This document shows positions 28,020 through 36,245 of a stretch of DNA of 64,000 bases, piece after piece; position 1 is the stretch's first letter; the number at the start of each line of letters is the position of its first letter. Under the pieces are notes generated by a model, which was given only the letters and a program-made list of their open reading frames with translations, searched no databases and had not been told where the DNA came from. Position numbers and translations under genes: made by a program. Where the stretch lies: NCBI RefSeq assembly GCF_018860245.1, contig NZ_JAHKPD010000025.1:122765-186764 (forward strand). Reading direction: 5' to 3'. This DNA is from Pseudotamlana agarivorans. Its GTDB lineage: Bacteria; Bacteroidota; Bacteroidia; Flavobacteriales; Flavobacteriaceae.

Positions 28020-28490
28020 TACTTGATTGTTGGTTATTAGTTTTTGGTTTTTAGTCGCTTACTCCTGCGTGAAATTATTACACGGAGTTACGCAGAGGTT
28101 TCACAGAGGCTCACAAAGGATTTTTAGACACAGATTACACTGATTTTCACAGATTTGCCTCGAAACCCCATTTTTGACACGAATCTTACTAATTATCACT
28201 AATTTTTGCGTGCTACACCTTGGCGACTTACCGGCTTTGCGAGAAATTATTACACAGAGGTGCGCTGAGGTTTCACAGATTTTTATTAGTTGTTGGTTTC
28301 TAGATATTGGTTATTGGCCACTTACTCCCATGAGAAATTACAACACAGTAGGGGTAACTGTTCTACTAAAAACTCCAATTAAAATGGGGACTTCTTTGGT
28401 CAGGAATGAAAACCTGAAACTTCAAACTTGAAACCTAGAACGAAATATCCTCCCCCGATTAAACAGTTAAACAAATAAACGATTCAACAC
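28020..28490. repeat. Intergenic modular repeat array C
   Basis: The 553-base gap between fic and the main polysaccharide cluster contains two CTTACTC modules (near 28057 and 28321), one TGCTACACCTTGGCG module (28211) and one ACTTCTTTGGTCAGGAATG module (28388). It includes the right-hand 161-bp direct repeat and belongs to the same family as arrays A and B. Confidence 0.85.
28118..28278 (+). repeat. Right 161-bp direct repeat flanking fic
   Basis: Partner of 26182-26342, in the same orientation. Recombination between the two would remove 1936 bases, including the whole fic gene, and leave one repeat copy. Confidence 0.85.
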
Positions 28491-28492
28491 TT

Positions 28493-29599
28493 TTACAGTA
28501 ACTTAACAATCTCCGCTTCAAACCGGTCCAAGGTGTACTGCTGTGACCATTGGGCGGCTACTTGAGACATGTCTTGCAGCCTGCTAGGTTCGTTTAACAA
28601 GATCATTAGGTTGTTACAATCGATCTGAAAATCGTTCGTTAATAAGAGTCCGCGGTTGCCATGGTCGAGCATATAGGGTACGCAAGATACCGGTGTTGCG
28701 ATGGGAATAGCCCCAAAAAACATAGCTTCGGCAATGGCTTTTGGCCAGCCTTCAGATTTGGAGGGTAGGATGGAAAAATGGGCTGATTTTATGGCTTCTT
28801 TCACCTCGCTTTGTGGTTGATTGCCGTGAAGAGTTACGATAGTCTCTAAATTATGGTCTGTAATATAGCTTTTAAGGGATTCTCTTAAAACGCCATCACC
28901 ATAAAGATCTAAGGTGACCGCTTTGTCATTTTTGTATAATATTTCTACCAACTGAATCGCCAATAAGGGTTGTTTCCCTGGAGCTAAGGTACCCACAAAT
29001 ACAAATTTTAATGCTGCGGTATAATCTCTAACCATTGGCTTTTCTATTTCTGAATTTTTATACGTCGCTGTGAAAAAAGGTTTGATATTATTACTTTGAT
29101 TCGGCCAATCGCCATAAATCAATACCTGCATGTTTTTGGTTAAAACCGTATTGCTTAAAATCCATTTTTGAAACTTATAACTTAAAGGTTGTTTGGCTTT
29201 GGGATCCCAATTGCCTGCGTATTTTGCAGTTTTTGGTTTCTTCGGAAAGAAAATTTGAATTAGACAACCTAAAAGACCAATGTTACCTGGGCATCTTAGG
29301 TGGATGTGGTCGGAATTTTTAAAAGCCCTAAATAATTTAAATGCAGTAACAGGTATGCTACTTAAGCTAATAAAACTATTTTTTAACGAAGTGAAATTTA
29401 GGGCGGACACCGAATTCACCATAGGTTGCTTAAAGAATGAGCGTGTTAAAAGCGGAGCATTATACTTTGTAGGAGACAGAACAGTGACATCTGTGATGTG
29501 CTTAAACCACATGTCCATTTCCAACACATAAGGTGCATAAGCACCATACAGGTCATCCTTTTTTAATGTTGGCGCATCCGAAATTACAACGAACTTCAT
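28493..29599 (-). CDS. Glycosyltransferase family 4 protein
   Basis: The 368-residue protein has a C-terminal GT-B donor domain with LKFVFVGTLAPGKQPLLAIQL, LDLYGDGVLRESLK and SILPSKSEGWPKAIAEAMFFG, the usual phosphate- and ribose-binding segments of GT4. The N-terminal half (KFVVISDAPTLKKDD ... HIHLRCPGNIGLLG) is less typical. It is the last gene of the operon that runs from 37.1 kb leftward and shares one base with the acyltransferase gene before it (TAATG). Its role is glycan extension; donor unknown. Confidence 0.83.
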   Translation of the reverse strand: MKFVVISDAPTLKKDDLYGAYAPYVLEMDMWFKHITDVTVLSPTKYNAPLLTRSFFKQPMVNSVSALNFTSLKNSFISLSSIPVTAFKLFRAFKNSDHIHLRCPGNIGLLGCLIQIFFPKKPKTAKYAGNWDPKAKQPLSYKFQKWILSNTVLTKNMQVLIYGDWPNQSNNIKPFFTATYKNSEIEKPMVRDYTAALKFVFVGTLAPGKQPLLAIQLVEILYKNDKAVTLDLYGDGVLRESLKSYITDHNLETIVTLHGNQPQSEVKEAIKSAHFSILPSKSEGWPKAIAEAMFFGAIPIATPVSCVPYMLDHGNRGLLLTNDFQIDCNNLMILLNEPSRLQDMSQVAAQWSQQYTLDRFEAEIVKLL

Positions 29600-30150
29600 T
29601 AAATATAATTTTTTGAAGTATTATCTGAAATCACCTTAGCTGGAACACCTAAAACGGTTTTATTTTCTTCTACGGAAACATTTACTAATGAATTTGCTCC
29701 TATAACACAATTATCACCAACTACTATCTTTCCAGCAATAACAGCATTAGCACCTATATAAACGTTGTTACCAATAATTGGAACCCCTCTTTTTCCATCT
29801 CTACCACTCACCCCAATGGTTACCCCTTGAGAAATGTTACAATTCGTTCCAATTTTGGCTGAAGGATTAATTATGACACCTCCAAAGTGTCCAATATAAA
29901 ATCCTGCTCCTATTTGAGCCGTGTATGGTAATGAAATACCCGTAATAATTTCAATCCATTTTTGACTGATCACAGCAAAAACCAACAATACTTTTATTAT
30001 GATTTTCGGTAATTTACAGTGATAAACAGCATTAGATATTCTGTACACGAAAAGAGCCCACAGCCCTTGATTAGTCAAAATTAAAACCAAAAGCGATTTA
30101 TTCTTACTATACTTCTTATATTTTTTTAAATCGGAAGAAAAGCTAGACAT
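29599..30150 (-). CDS. Serine-acetyltransferase-like hexapeptide-repeat acyltransferase
   Basis: The 183-residue protein has a helical N-terminus (about 1-70) and then left-handed beta-helix repeats: GINPSAKIGTNCNISQGVTI-type coils (here IINPSAKIGTNCNISQGVTI) and NNVYIGANAVIAGKIVVGDN, ending in LGVPAKVI. The fold and length match CysE-type acetyltransferases. In a glycan cluster the likely acceptor is a sugar hydroxyl rather than serine, with acetyl-CoA as donor; this is inferred from context. Confidence 0.85.
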   Translation of the reverse strand: MSSFSSDLKKYKKYSKNKSLLVLILTNQGLWALFVYRISNAVYHCKLPKIIIKVLLVFAVISQKWIEIITGISLPYTAQIGAGFYIGHFGGVIINPSAKIGTNCNISQGVTIGVSGRDGKRGVPIIGNNVYIGANAVIAGKIVVGDNCVIGANSLVNVSVEENKTVLGVPAKVISDNTSKNYI

Positions 30151-31146
30151 TTATCTCTTAACATTAGGTTTATTAAAAAGTAAAGATAACCAACCTACCA
30201 CTCTACCCAAACTTTCAGTAAGCGCTTCTTGTTTTTTGTTGGTTGTAATTACATTTGTAAATCGAATGGTGGTTAAAACAAAAGCAGTGGCATGCCATTT
30301 AAAGTAGGCTTTTAAAGAAGGTTTTGCGTATTTAACGCGCCAAACATACCAGCCATTTCTTATTACCATTTTACCGTATTTGTACTGGTTAGGGCGTCCA
30401 GAGGCATCATGAAAGTGTTCTAGTTTTGCATTGGTGTTTACAAATAATTTCCCTTGTTTAGCGACGCGTAATGAGAAATCGGCATCCTCATATAAGCCGT
30501 ACCCATCAAAGTAAGATGAAAACCTAAGCGACTCAAAAATCGTTTTTCTATAAGATGAAACGCCTCCCATTAATTGTTCTGCTCGGTAAACTTTCCCTGA
30601 AGGCGGTAAAAAACTTATAGAACGTCCGTGTGAAAATGAAGGCATAAACCCTGGCACAACATCAGGTAATAATCCAAATATTTTACGAATTCTAAAGCGA
30701 GAAGGTTCAGTTCGCATCCAACCGTCATAATAAAAATGATTTGATTGCGCTTGCTCGTCTGCTATTTTCCAAATCACCTCATTTGTGATATAACCACCAA
30801 CTGCTAAAGCGTCAGATTTAACATGATACGTATTCAATAATTGCTCAAAATAATCTGATTCTAAAATCGTATCATCATCTAGAAAACATACGAATTCACA
30901 GTCTTCAGAAACTCTACCTACTCCATAATTACGCTGGTTGGTTAAACCCCTATCTTTTTCTTCAACTTTATAATATTTTAGGTTGTCAAATCGATTGGCT
31001 TTTAAAACAGTTTTAGTTTCCTGATTCGTCGAACCATCTATAATTAAAATTTCGCTAGGATAAGTTGTTTGCTTAGCGACCGACTTTAAAAGGGTTAACA
31101 AAGGTACTGGGCGCATGTAGGTGCAGATGATTAGGCTGAAGTTCAT
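30151..31146 (-). CDS. Glycosyltransferase family 2 protein
   Basis: This is an inverting GT-A enzyme of 331 residues. It starts FSLIICTYMRPVPLLTLLKS, has the nucleotide-binding VCFLDDDTIL motif (metal-binding DDD) and an acceptor region GGVSSYRKTIFESLRF followed by DGYGLYEDADFSLRVAKQG, whose ED pair is the usual catalytic base. It abuts the acyltransferase gene with no gap and overlaps the exostosin-like gene by four bases. Confidence 0.88.
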   Translation of the reverse strand: MNFSLIICTYMRPVPLLTLLKSVAKQTTYPSEILIIDGSTNQETKTVLKANRFDNLKYYKVEEKDRGLTNQRNYGVGRVSEDCEFVCFLDDDTILESDYFEQLLNTYHVKSDALAVGGYITNEVIWKIADEQAQSNHFYYDGWMRTEPSRFRIRKIFGLLPDVVPGFMPSFSHGRSISFLPPSGKVYRAEQLMGGVSSYRKTIFESLRFSSYFDGYGLYEDADFSLRVAKQGKLFVNTNAKLEHFHDASGRPNQYKYGKMVIRNGWYVWRVKYAKPSLKAYFKWHATAFVLTTIRFTNVITTNKKQEALTESLGRVVGWLSLLFNKPNVKR

Positions 31147-32180
31147 AACTTATTTGGATTAAAATTATCACTTACTGCTTTAAAATAACCTCCCACGTGC
31201 CCAATTTCTTCCCAAAGCGCTCTATTAGATCGTTGAATTTGCTTTAGCTCTTCGTTAGATTTCGAATTATGAAAATCAACCAACACCTCTGCTATTAGAT
31301 GTCTTTGCTTCCAGGAGATTCTCAGTATATGTTTATCCCAATCTATGTGACTCTCTAAAGGCAAACCGCCATTGGTATCGATATACACTGGTATACGTCC
31401 TACTGCTAAGGTTTCATAAAAACGCACTGAAAAATTACCAACGCCACGTACACATAAGGTGTATAAATTATTTTCCATGTTTGAAAAATAGTCTAAGGTG
31501 GTTTGCTTTCTTAAGGCTTCGGAATTTGCTCCTGCTCTATATTGCTTTCGGTATATAAAATCACTTTCTAAACCAGTACTTGATTCTAAGCGCTGTAATA
31601 GATCAAATCTATATATGGAAGACGGAAAAAACTTTTGCTTGTCTGTTTTTCGTTTCCCTAAATAGCAATCTGTATTGTATTTTAAAAAAATCACGAATTC
31701 CTTGCTCCATTTTTCCCAACCATTTGTTGCGTGCCCCACAAATCCAATAGTTGGTTTTAGTTTTTTATCTAAGGGCGTGAAAACAGCGTGACTCAAACTA
31801 TTCTTATAGGGGTCTGATATAAAGCTTGGTAATATTAACGTGTTTTCTACTTGATATTTATTTTTAAAACCCCCTAAACGAAAGGTATAAACTGCATCAT
31901 GTAAAGTCGTACCAAAATCTCCTGAACTATACCCCCACAATGGTTTGTTATAGTGTTTCGATAAGGCCAAAAAGTTTTGGTACACCTGCTTTTTGTACTT
32001 TAAAACATACTCCACATGTAATGGTAATACGAAAACATCTGCATCTTTTATGTTTTCGGTTAAAACAAAGTTATCTTTCACCAAAGGCAGCTCTTTGTAA
32101 TGTAAACCTAAGAGCAACGGGAAGATCTTGCCGCGATGGGCTTCCGTAAGATAGCTGGTATCAGTATATAGTTTTAACAT
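31143..32180 (-). CDS. Exostosin-like GT-B glycosyltransferase
   Basis: The 345-residue protein ends in the exostosin-family C-terminal pattern: FSVRFYETLAVGRIPVYIDT, then LPLESHIDWDKHILRI. The middle holds GFVGHATNGWEKW, a plausible donor-site loop. Exostosins are best known from animal heparan sulfate synthesis, but bacterial versions occur in capsule and O-antigen clusters. Acceptor and donor cannot be deduced. Start and stop overlap or abut both neighbours, so it is co-translated with them. Confidence 0.8.
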   Translation of the reverse strand: MLKLYTDTSYLTEAHRGKIFPLLLGLHYKELPLVKDNFVLTENIKDADVFVLPLHVEYVLKYKKQVYQNFLALSKHYNKPLWGYSSGDFGTTLHDAVYTFRLGGFKNKYQVENTLILPSFISDPYKNSLSHAVFTPLDKKLKPTIGFVGHATNGWEKWSKEFVIFLKYNTDCYLGKRKTDKQKFFPSSIYRFDLLQRLESSTGLESDFIYRKQYRAGANSEALRKQTTLDYFSNMENNLYTLCVRGVGNFSVRFYETLAVGRIPVYIDTNGGLPLESHIDWDKHILRISWKQRHLIAEVLVDFHNSKSNEELKQIQRSNRALWEEIGHVGGYFKAVSDNFNPNKL

Positions 32181-32181
32181 A

Positions 32182-33702
32182 TTATTTAACCGCTCTGTTT
32201 AACAGGAATTGTGCCCACTTATGACTTTGCTCCCACTGGGAATTAAAACGTCTTATTTTAAAAACATTGAATTTATAAGTTTTAAAAAACAACATCAACT
32301 TATAGCCTCGTAATTGTTGAACGGTATCATGTTTTAATTTCAAATACATAATGGTTGGTGATGGCTTGGGTTGGACAACCTCATCAGACCAGAGTTGTTT
32401 AAATTCTGTTCTAAAACCACCCATTGGAGCTTTGAGGTGTAAAATACTGGGTTCAGGAAAATAGATAATATCTACACCTAAGGCCCTAAGTTGATTACCG
32501 TACATAGTATCTTCCCCAAAACCATGTTCCAAATTTAAATCAAATAATACTTTCTTAGCACACTGTGAATTAACAATGGAACAACCTGAACCAAAAATCG
32601 ATGTTTGATGAATTATATTATATGTTTTTTCTTGTCCGCTTAACAGGCAACTTTGCATAGCTGCTTGGGCTCCATTTAACCTCAAGTTTCTTATCACCGT
32701 TTTCAAAAAATCAGATTTAAAACGAATATCATCATCAGCAAAAAAAACCCATTCACTATCCACTTTTTCAAGCGCTAAGTTTCTAGAAAAACAGGCTCCA
32801 GTTCGATGTTTAAACACATGATCTATTTTAAAAGGCCATATTTCAGTAGTAAGATAATTTAAATCTGAAGTGCTTCCAGAATCAGGATTTTGTTCTACAA
32901 CTATTACCTTTTTTGGTAAAAGTGTCTGTTTGGCCAAGTCTTTTAGAACATCATATAAATATTTTTTTCGACCTATGGTTGGGATGATAACATCTATATT
33001 TGAAACTTCTTCTTTAACTTTTGGTTCTTCAGAAATATCAAGGACTTTAAATACTGACAGCCTTCTTTTCACACCAAGTGTCCCTAAAGCACTAAATAGT
33101 GCCCATCTTTTTTCATAAATAAGCAGGTTTAAGAACAATAAACCTACCCAAACGTTTTTGTAATGTTGTTTTACAAATTTAAAGAGTGTTATTATAGAAC
33201 TTGCTTCTTCTGAGACAACCAAATCTCGTTTAACCAATTTGGGGTCGGAATAACACCATAAACCTTGTGGCATAGCTAGTTTAGCAATGGAACATAAAGC
33301 ATAACTAAAATTAGCGTCGTTTACAAGGTGTTGAAATTGTAGCAGATTACTTGCTTTAATACAGCCCACCTGTCCAGACATTTGCCAAGTGGGATAGCAT
33401 ACTTTTTTGTTTACCGCGATAAATGGCGACTGTTCCACATAACCAATTTGAGGTGGTAAAAAGGCATTGAAACTGAAGGACAACATTTTTTTATGAATAA
33501 CCGGAACATCAGCGATATAATCCAAATCCAATTGCCCTGCTAACGACTCGTGCTGCCAAACCAATAAAGACTCTGGATTTTGACGAGCCAAAGCGTAAAG
33601 TACATCTATTACAGATTGCTTTGGAGAAAAGTCCAAAACCGCTTGCTTCGCTTCAGAAAACACACGGATTACCTGTTGGTTGTTATGGGTAACAAGAATC
33701 AT
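32182..33702 (-). CDS. Glycosyltransferase family 2 protein with extra N-terminal domain
   Basis: At 506 residues this is about 200 longer than a simple GT2. The first 225 residues form an additional domain with no family I recognise (ILVTHNNQQVIRVFSEAKQA ... ALYALARQNPESLLVWQH-like stretch). The GT2 core begins at about 227 with NIDVIIPTIGRKKYLYDVLK and has EWVFFADDDIRF and EHGFGEDTMYGNQLRALG. The extra part could bind acceptor or be a decayed second transferase. Confidence 0.83.
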   Translation of the reverse strand: MILVTHNNQQVIRVFSEAKQAVLDFSPKQSVIDVLYALARQNPESLLVWQHESLAGQLDLDYIADVPVIHKKMLSFSFNAFLPPQIGYVEQSPFIAVNKKVCYPTWQMSGQVGCIKASNLLQFQHLVNDANFSYALCSIAKLAMPQGLWCYSDPKLVKRDLVVSEEASSIITLFKFVKQHYKNVWVGLLFLNLLIYEKRWALFSALGTLGVKRRLSVFKVLDISEEPKVKEEVSNIDVIIPTIGRKKYLYDVLKDLAKQTLLPKKVIVVEQNPDSGSTSDLNYLTTEIWPFKIDHVFKHRTGACFSRNLALEKVDSEWVFFADDDIRFKSDFLKTVIRNLRLNGAQAAMQSCLLSGQEKTYNIIHQTSIFGSGCSIVNSQCAKKVLFDLNLEHGFGEDTMYGNQLRALGVDIIYFPEPSILHLKAPMGGFRTEFKQLWSDEVVQPKPSPTIMYLKLKHDTVQQLRGYKLMLFFKTYKFNVFKIRRFNSQWEQSHKWAQFLLNRAVK

Positions 33703-34847
33703 GAATTTAAAATCTTTTTATAAAACTCAACATTCTTCTCTACCTGTTTTTTCATATCAAAATGCTGTTCCACATAGGTTCTGGCCTGTTTCCCCATGTT
33801 CAAACATAAGGTTTTATCTGCAAACAGACTTATGATACGCTGGGCAAATAGCTCATGATCACTAGGATGTACCAAATAACCACTTTTTCCGTCTTCCATC
33901 AGTTCCTGCGCCCAGCCTATGTTACTATTCACCACCGGTTTTTGCAAAGCCATGGATTCGATGGTTACCATACCTAAGGTTTCCGCATAAGTAGGAAACA
34001 CACAGACATGGGCTTGGCGGATATGCTGTTGTACTTCAGCATAGGGTAATTTCCCTAAATAGTTTACGTCATGGAGTAAGTCCGAATCAAAGGTTTCTTG
34101 TAATAAGTTCCAAGTCGATGAGCTACCTGTTTGAATATCTGCCGAATCACTCCCAATTAATAGCAATTTAGCATTGGGGTATTGGGTCTTAACTTGCTTG
34201 AATATTTCTGGAAGCTCAAAAACGCCTTTTTTACGAATTAATGTACCTATATAAAGTAAACTATACTCCTGAAACTGTTCAGGCACTGTATTATTGAACT
34301 GCTCCAATTGTAAACCATAATGAATGGTTTTTATGGTTTTATTTTTAATCTCAAATAATTTTTTAGATTGTTCGCCCGCAAAAGTAGTGGGAGCAATATA
34401 GGCTTGAGATCCACGAACGGCAAATTGTTCAAAAAACTTATTCTTCTTTTTTTGTGGGCGTTCTTCTAAATGACAAAAATAGGTGTCACTACCATGGAAA
34501 CGCATCACTAAAGGTACCGAAAATCGCATAAAAGCCGAAATACCCGTCCAATCGGGCACTTCTAAAAGTTGAATTTTATGCTTTATAATTTCCTTTTGCA
34601 CATAATCTTGTATGTGTATTCTATACCTAAACCATTTTCCTAAAGCATAATTCTTATCTGCGATTAAATGAAAATGTATACCGTCTTCTACAAAATCAGT
34701 AGTTTCTTTTTGACCATACACAAAAACATAGACGTCATGGCCGGCTTCCACCAATGCTTTAGTAAGATTTCCTATGCTAGTCCCTAGACCTGCCGCATGT
34801 TTGACTTTGGGGTGAGGGTATTCTGGAGTTATGTAGGCTAGTTTCAT
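33699..34847 (-). CDS. Glycosyltransferase family 4 protein
   Basis: The 382-residue protein has a textbook GT4 layout: N-terminal KLAYITPEYPHPKVKHAAGL with GTSIGNLTKALVEAGHDV, and a donor domain with LLYIGTLIRKKGVFELPEIF, KLLLIGSDS and VCVFPTYAETLGMVTIESMA. It overlaps genes on both sides by four bases. The match to the family is strong; specificity is unknown. Confidence 0.9.
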   Translation of the reverse strand: MKLAYITPEYPHPKVKHAAGLGTSIGNLTKALVEAGHDVYVFVYGQKETTDFVEDGIHFHLIADKNYALGKWFRYRIHIQDYVQKEIIKHKIQLLEVPDWTGISAFMRFSVPLVMRFHGSDTYFCHLEERPQKKKNKFFEQFAVRGSQAYIAPTTFAGEQSKKLFEIKNKTIKTIHYGLQLEQFNNTVPEQFQEYSLLYIGTLIRKKGVFELPEIFKQVKTQYPNAKLLLIGSDSADIQTGSSSTWNLLQETFDSDLLHDVNYLGKLPYAEVQQHIRQAHVCVFPTYAETLGMVTIESMALQKPVVNSNIGWAQELMEDGKSGYLVHPSDHELFAQRIISLFADKTLCLNMGKQARTYVEQHFDMKKQVEKNVEFYKKILNS

Positions 34848-36238
34848 TTTAAAACTGAATCAATTGTTTCCCAAATAGCTCTAGAAGCATCACAAGGCTT
34901 TTCCCCTGCCACAATCTGAAACCATTGCTTCCCTTCCTCTACATTAGAAAGCTTACCATCTAAAATTTGTTTCACTAAACCTTCTAAGTCCTTTTTATCA
35001 GTACAAAAAACAGCAGCTTGATCACTGGGCATACTTCTAAAATGCACATATTTATAATTTTGCCCAATATCTCTGATACCTTTTTTAAGTTGGGGTTGCT
35101 CATAGTTGTAATAAATACAAGGCTTGTCGTGAGTTACAAAATCAAAAACCGTTGATGAGCATACGTTTGTGACCATCTCACTGTGTTCACAAACGTTGTA
35201 AAGCATATTAAAATCCTCAGGGGTTGGCAACACTTGATTCCATTGTGAGCCTACCTGTTGCCATAAGGGATCTAACACTTTAATGATATCTTTATTCGCT
35301 TTTATGACCGCGTCGTATCTCGACGTAAAATCTACAGGACATTTTCTGTAAATAATTCCCAGATTATAGCCTTTAGTATTTAAACTTCTCACGGCATGCG
35401 CTAAATCCTCCAAATAATATTGATCTAGCGGCGATGTTGTTTTATCATCACCAGAATAGCAAATGTATTTTTTATCAGTGTCTAAACCATACAGCTCAAA
35501 AAATTCTTCGCGCGTTTGTTTTAAAGCTTCATCATAATGGGGTTCAAACTGTGGGGTGCCTGTTACAAAAACTTGGTCTTCCCTAACAAAAGGATAGTAC
35601 TTTAAAAGTTCTTCTTTCATCAAATCGCTCCATACGCAGTAATAATCGGTTTCTACCACTTGCATGGCCTTCGGGACATTATCCCATGAATACACAAAAG
35701 CCACCGTTGGAATGCCTAAATCTTGAGCCGCTAACAAGGCACTTATTGATTGGGTTGCACGCTGCGTGGTACAAAATATCAAATCAGGTTTATGAGTTTC
35801 AAGCTGAGCTTTACAGTACTTGTATTTTGATGTGGAACGCTCTAATTCATTAATCTTTTGGCGTAATTTGAGGAGTCCCTGCTCTGAATTATAACGTCCA
35901 ATAAGTGCTTTAGTAAATAAACTTTTAAAGGTGTTTTTTACGCCCTTATAATTAAAAGGAAATTTATACGTAGGATACACCTCATCATTGAACTTCTCAC
36001 GGGATCTATTTAATTCGATACGTTTTCGTGCCCTGGAATAATAAGGCAATAAAGGGTGAGTGGTGTGATCCTCTATTTTAAGTTCCTTAAAGTCTAAATT
36101 ATCCTTTATAGAAAACACCGTATTGTTCCAATAAGTGATATCGAAGCCCATTTGTTCCCCAATTGTTTTAAAATTGGTAAAGGCAAAATTTCTTAACCCC
36201 ACCCCATCAGGGAAAAACACAAATACTTTTTTAGCCAT
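34844..36238 (-). CDS. Uncharacterised GT-B-like protein of the nonulosonate segment
   Basis: I do not recognise a named family for this 464-residue protein. The N-terminus KKVFVFFPDGVGLRNFAF resembles a nucleotide-binding strand-loop. The C-terminal part has KKYICYSGDDKTTSPLDQYY and TNVCSSTVFDFVTHDKPCIY, a pattern like that of CDP-glycerol glycerophosphotransferases and UDP-sugar epimerase-fold proteins, where Ser/Thr residues hold the donor phosphates. It follows neuB by seven bases and overlaps the next GT4 by four. It could be a GT-B glycosyltransferase, perhaps a nonulosonic-acid transferase; this is an inference. Confidence 0.6.
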   Translation of the reverse strand: MAKKVFVFFPDGVGLRNFAFTNFKTIGEQMGFDITYWNNTVFSIKDNLDFKELKIEDHTTHPLLPYYSRARKRIELNRSREKFNDEVYPTYKFPFNYKGVKNTFKSLFTKALIGRYNSEQGLLKLRQKINELERSTSKYKYCKAQLETHKPDLIFCTTQRATQSISALLAAQDLGIPTVAFVYSWDNVPKAMQVVETDYYCVWSDLMKEELLKYYPFVREDQVFVTGTPQFEPHYDEALKQTREEFFELYGLDTDKKYICYSGDDKTTSPLDQYYLEDLAHAVRSLNTKGYNLGIIYRKCPVDFTSRYDAVIKANKDIIKVLDPLWQQVGSQWNQVLPTPEDFNMLYNVCEHSEMVTNVCSSTVFDFVTHDKPCIYYNYEQPQLKKGIRDIGQNYKYVHFRSMPSDQAAVFCTDKKDLEGLVKQILDGKLSNVEEGKQWFQIVAGEKPCDASRAIWETIDSVLK

Positions 36239-36245
36239 TAATACT

